Assembly (NCBI RefSeq): GCF_020379485.1
Contig: NW_026014745.1
Coordinates: forward strand, 1-64,000
Direction of reading: 5' to 3'
Source of the DNA: Brassica napus
Taxonomy: Eukaryota; Streptophyta; Magnoliopsida; Brassicales; Brassicaceae
Length of the DNA: 64,000 nucleotides
Shown here one piece after another: positions 62,097-64,000 of this stretch; positions within the stretch are counted from its first letter, which is position 1, and every line of letters begins with the position of its first letter. The position numbers were made by a program, and so were the translations under genes. The notes beneath the pieces were generated by a model. The model saw only the letters and a list, made by a program, of their open reading frames with translations, did no database searches and was not told the DNA's origin.

Positions 62097-64000
62097 TACA
62101 TCAGCAATGCCTTTAAGAGTCATCTAGCCAAGCATGGGATTGTGCATCAGAACAGTTGTCCCTACACACCACAGCAGAATGGTGTAGTTGAGAGGAAGAA
62201 TAGGCACTTGATGGAAGTTGCTAGGTCGATGATGTTTCATGCAAATGTCCCAAAACGTTTTTGGGGAGATGCTGTACAGACTGCTTGCTATCTCATCAAC
62301 CGAGTCCCAACCAAGATACTGAAGAATCTGTCTCCATTTGAGGTGCTGAATAAGAGCAAGCCATTTATTGATCACCGACGAGTATTTGGATGTGTATGCT
62401 ATGTCATGACCCCAGGAGAACAGAGAAACAAGCTGGAGGCAAAGAGTACTAAGGCTATGTTCATTGGATACTCTATCACTCAGAAGGGATACAAGTGCTA
62501 TGATCCTGAAGCAAGGAGAGTGATGGTATCTAGAGAAGTGAAGTTTATTGAATCAAAAGGGTATTATGAAGAAAAGGAGTGGGAAAATCTGAAGGATTTG
62601 TCTCAAGCTCCATCTGATAGAGCAACAACACTGAGGGTGATGTTGGAGAAGCTAGGGATAGGGTTATCCCAGGATCAGGAATCTGGAAGAAGAGAGTCTT
62701 CCAATTCGACTAGTGAAGCTGAAAGAGCAACTCCTCTTGATCATGAGAGGGGGAATGGAACTGAATCTCATGAACAAGTGCAAAATCAAGAAGATTCAGG
62801 CCAGCATAATCAAGAGGTGACACAGGAAGTAGAGACTGGTGCTCAGTCTAGTGGAGATGGGCAAAGAGAGTCTACTGGCTCAGATGAGAGTGGAGAGTGG
62901 GAAGGAGATCCTAATGGTTCAAATGAGAGTGGTGCTCAATCAAGTGAAGATGGGCAAGAGCCACAAGAAGAACAAGTTCAGGAGCTAAGGAGGAGCACAA
63001 GGGTGAAGAGAGATGCTTCCAACTGGGTAAACACGAGAGTGTACTACAATGCCCAGGCTGTGGAGCATCCTTCTCAAGCCATGTGTTCCTTTGCAGAGTT
63101 TCCAGACGAGCATACAGCCTTCACAGTAAGCTTGGATGAGAGCTATATTCCAAGGACATATGAAGAAGCTATGGCTTTAAAGGAGTGGAGAGATTCAGTT
63201 GCTGATGAGTCCGGAGCCATGATTAAGAATGAAACATGGTATGAGAGTGAGCTGCCTAAAGGGAAGAAGGCAGTGACTAGTAAATGGGTGTTCACAATCA
63301 AGTTTCATCCTGATGGAAGAATAGAGAGGCGCAAGTCTAGGTTGGTGGCAAGAGGATTTACTCAGACATATGGTGAGGACTATGTTGAGACCTTTGCTCC
63401 TGTGGCTAAACTTCATACTATCAGGATTGTATTATCTTTAGCTGTGAATCTTGAGTGGGATTTGTGGCAAATGGATGTGAAGAATGCATTCCTTCAAGGA
63501 GAGTTAGAAGATGAAGTATACATGCATCCACCACCAGGTCTTGAACATCTAGTAAAGAATGGTAATGTGTTGAGGTTGAGGAAAGCTATCTATGGTCTCA
63601 AGCAGTCTCCAAGGGCATGGTACAACAAGTTGAGTACTACACTGAATGGGAGAGGGTTCAGAAAGTCAGAATTGGATCACACTCTCTTTACCCTAACCAC
63701 CTCATCTGGTATTGTGGTGTTGCTTGTGTATGTGGATGATATCATCATCACAGGCAGTGATAAGGAAGGTATTAAGGCTACAAAGGAGTATCTCAAGGCA
63801 AGCTTTGAAATTAAAGACTTGGGGGAAATGAAGTATTTTCTTGGGATTGAGATATGAAGATCAAAGGAAGGATTGTTTATGTCCCAAAGGAAGTATGTGA
63901 TTGATCTCTTGAAGGGAGCAGATGCCTATGGAGGAAAGACAGCCAAGATGCCAATGGAGGATGGTTACAAGGTTCTACGTGAGGGGGAGATTGAGGATAG
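62097..64000 (+). pseudogene. P5 integrase, linker and RT (continues past the window)
   Basis: Resumes P5 after P4: YISNAFKSHLAKHG, NGVVERKN (the catalytic Glu kept, the preceding Ala changed to Val), the GEQRNKLEAK region, acidic linker, LRRSTRVKRDASNWVNTRV, and RT with FAPVAKLHTIR and VYVDDIIITGSD. A TGA at 63855-63857 stands where relatives have Cys in LGIEICRS, ending the frame inside RT. Coding similarity continues to the window edge (MPMEDGYKV region). Confidence 0.93.

Larger units (their letters stand above)
24640..64000 (+). mobile_element. P5: alpha-family copia element, 3' end outside the window
   Basis: Begins with a full 523-bp LTR at 24640 preceded by ctcac (24635-24639, expected to recur beyond the window). 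Its gag-to-integrase part is 25435-27135. It is then split by P4 with the TSD gtgaa (27131-27135 and 62092-62096) and resumes at 62097 to the window end within RT. It is inserted antisense in M3. Confidence 0.93.

Noticed and set aside
1..64000. Host genes, tRNA or rRNA genes between the elements
   Set aside because: After assigning LTRs, coding fragments and the gamma interiors, no unassigned interval of meaningful length remains.

Overview
The window is plant genomic DNA made entirely of nested Ty1/copia (Pseudoviridae-type) LTR retrotransposons. I find no host gene, tRNA, rRNA or bacterial feature. The evidence is: PR-INT-RT-RNase H polyproteins in copia order (DSG protease, HHCC/D-D-35-E integrase before YVDD reverse transcriptase); primer binding sites matching the 3' end of plant initiator tRNA-Met (TGGTATCAGAGC); G-rich polypurine tracts (agggggag); and 5-bp target-site duplications (TSDs). 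A dicot, perhaps Brassicaceae, and a heterochromatic (pericentromere-like) location are inference only.

Labels used below. Alpha family (Gag without a CCHC knuckle, U3 hairpin TTACCACAGTAA): M1, A, B, P4, P5. Beta family (Gag with CX2CX4HX4C): M2, M3, M4, P2, P3, M5. Gamma family (non-autonomous, no gag/pol): solo LTR N0, N1, N2. M elements and N1/N2 are on the minus strand; A, B, P elements and N0 are on the plus strand.

Layout. The outermost element is M3 (minus, 18449-19522 and 23816-24639), whose two ends lie outside the window. On the left, M3 is split by M2 (right end 18448). M2 is split by M1 (right end 17269), M1 by A (1896-13820, TSD cactc), and A by solo LTR N0 (3388-4429, TSD gtgtg) and by B (7921-13400, TSD gtaac). 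In the middle M3 holds N1 (19523-23810, TSD tgaat). On the right M3 is split by P5 (from 24640 past the window end). P5 is split by P4 (27136-62091, TSD gtgaa). P4 is split by M4 (30110-36237, TSD atgac) and P3 (37755-60641, TSD gcaga). P3 is split by P2 (40366-46349, TSD agact) and N2 (48887-59625, TSD acaag). N2 is split by M5 (50614-56602, TSD atctt). This gives six layers on the right and five on the left.

Capability. B, M4 and M5 keep uninterrupted gag-pol frames, matched LTRs and TSDs, so they are candidates for autonomous activity. P2 is a near-identical sister of M5 with a 2-nt frameshift. M1, A, P3, P4, P5, M2 and M3 are broken by insertions, frameshifts or stops. N1 and N2 carry the same PBS, PPT and 3' stem-loop as the coding elements and presumably relied on their proteins.

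Most interesting observations: (1) a stem-loop with compensatory base changes and a second hairpin abutting the PPT, present in all three families; (2) gamma element N2 whose 1626-bp LTR swallows an internal PPT, versus 1034-1042 bp LTRs in its relatives, implying a switch of plus-strand priming site; (3) clusters of CCGTAC/GTACGG in the U3 of beta and gamma LTRs; (4) an alpha Gag in which the zinc knuckle is absent and a 4 x 11-residue SRSE repeat is present in one lineage; (5) a tandem LTR-gag-INT rearrangement at 24640-29795.
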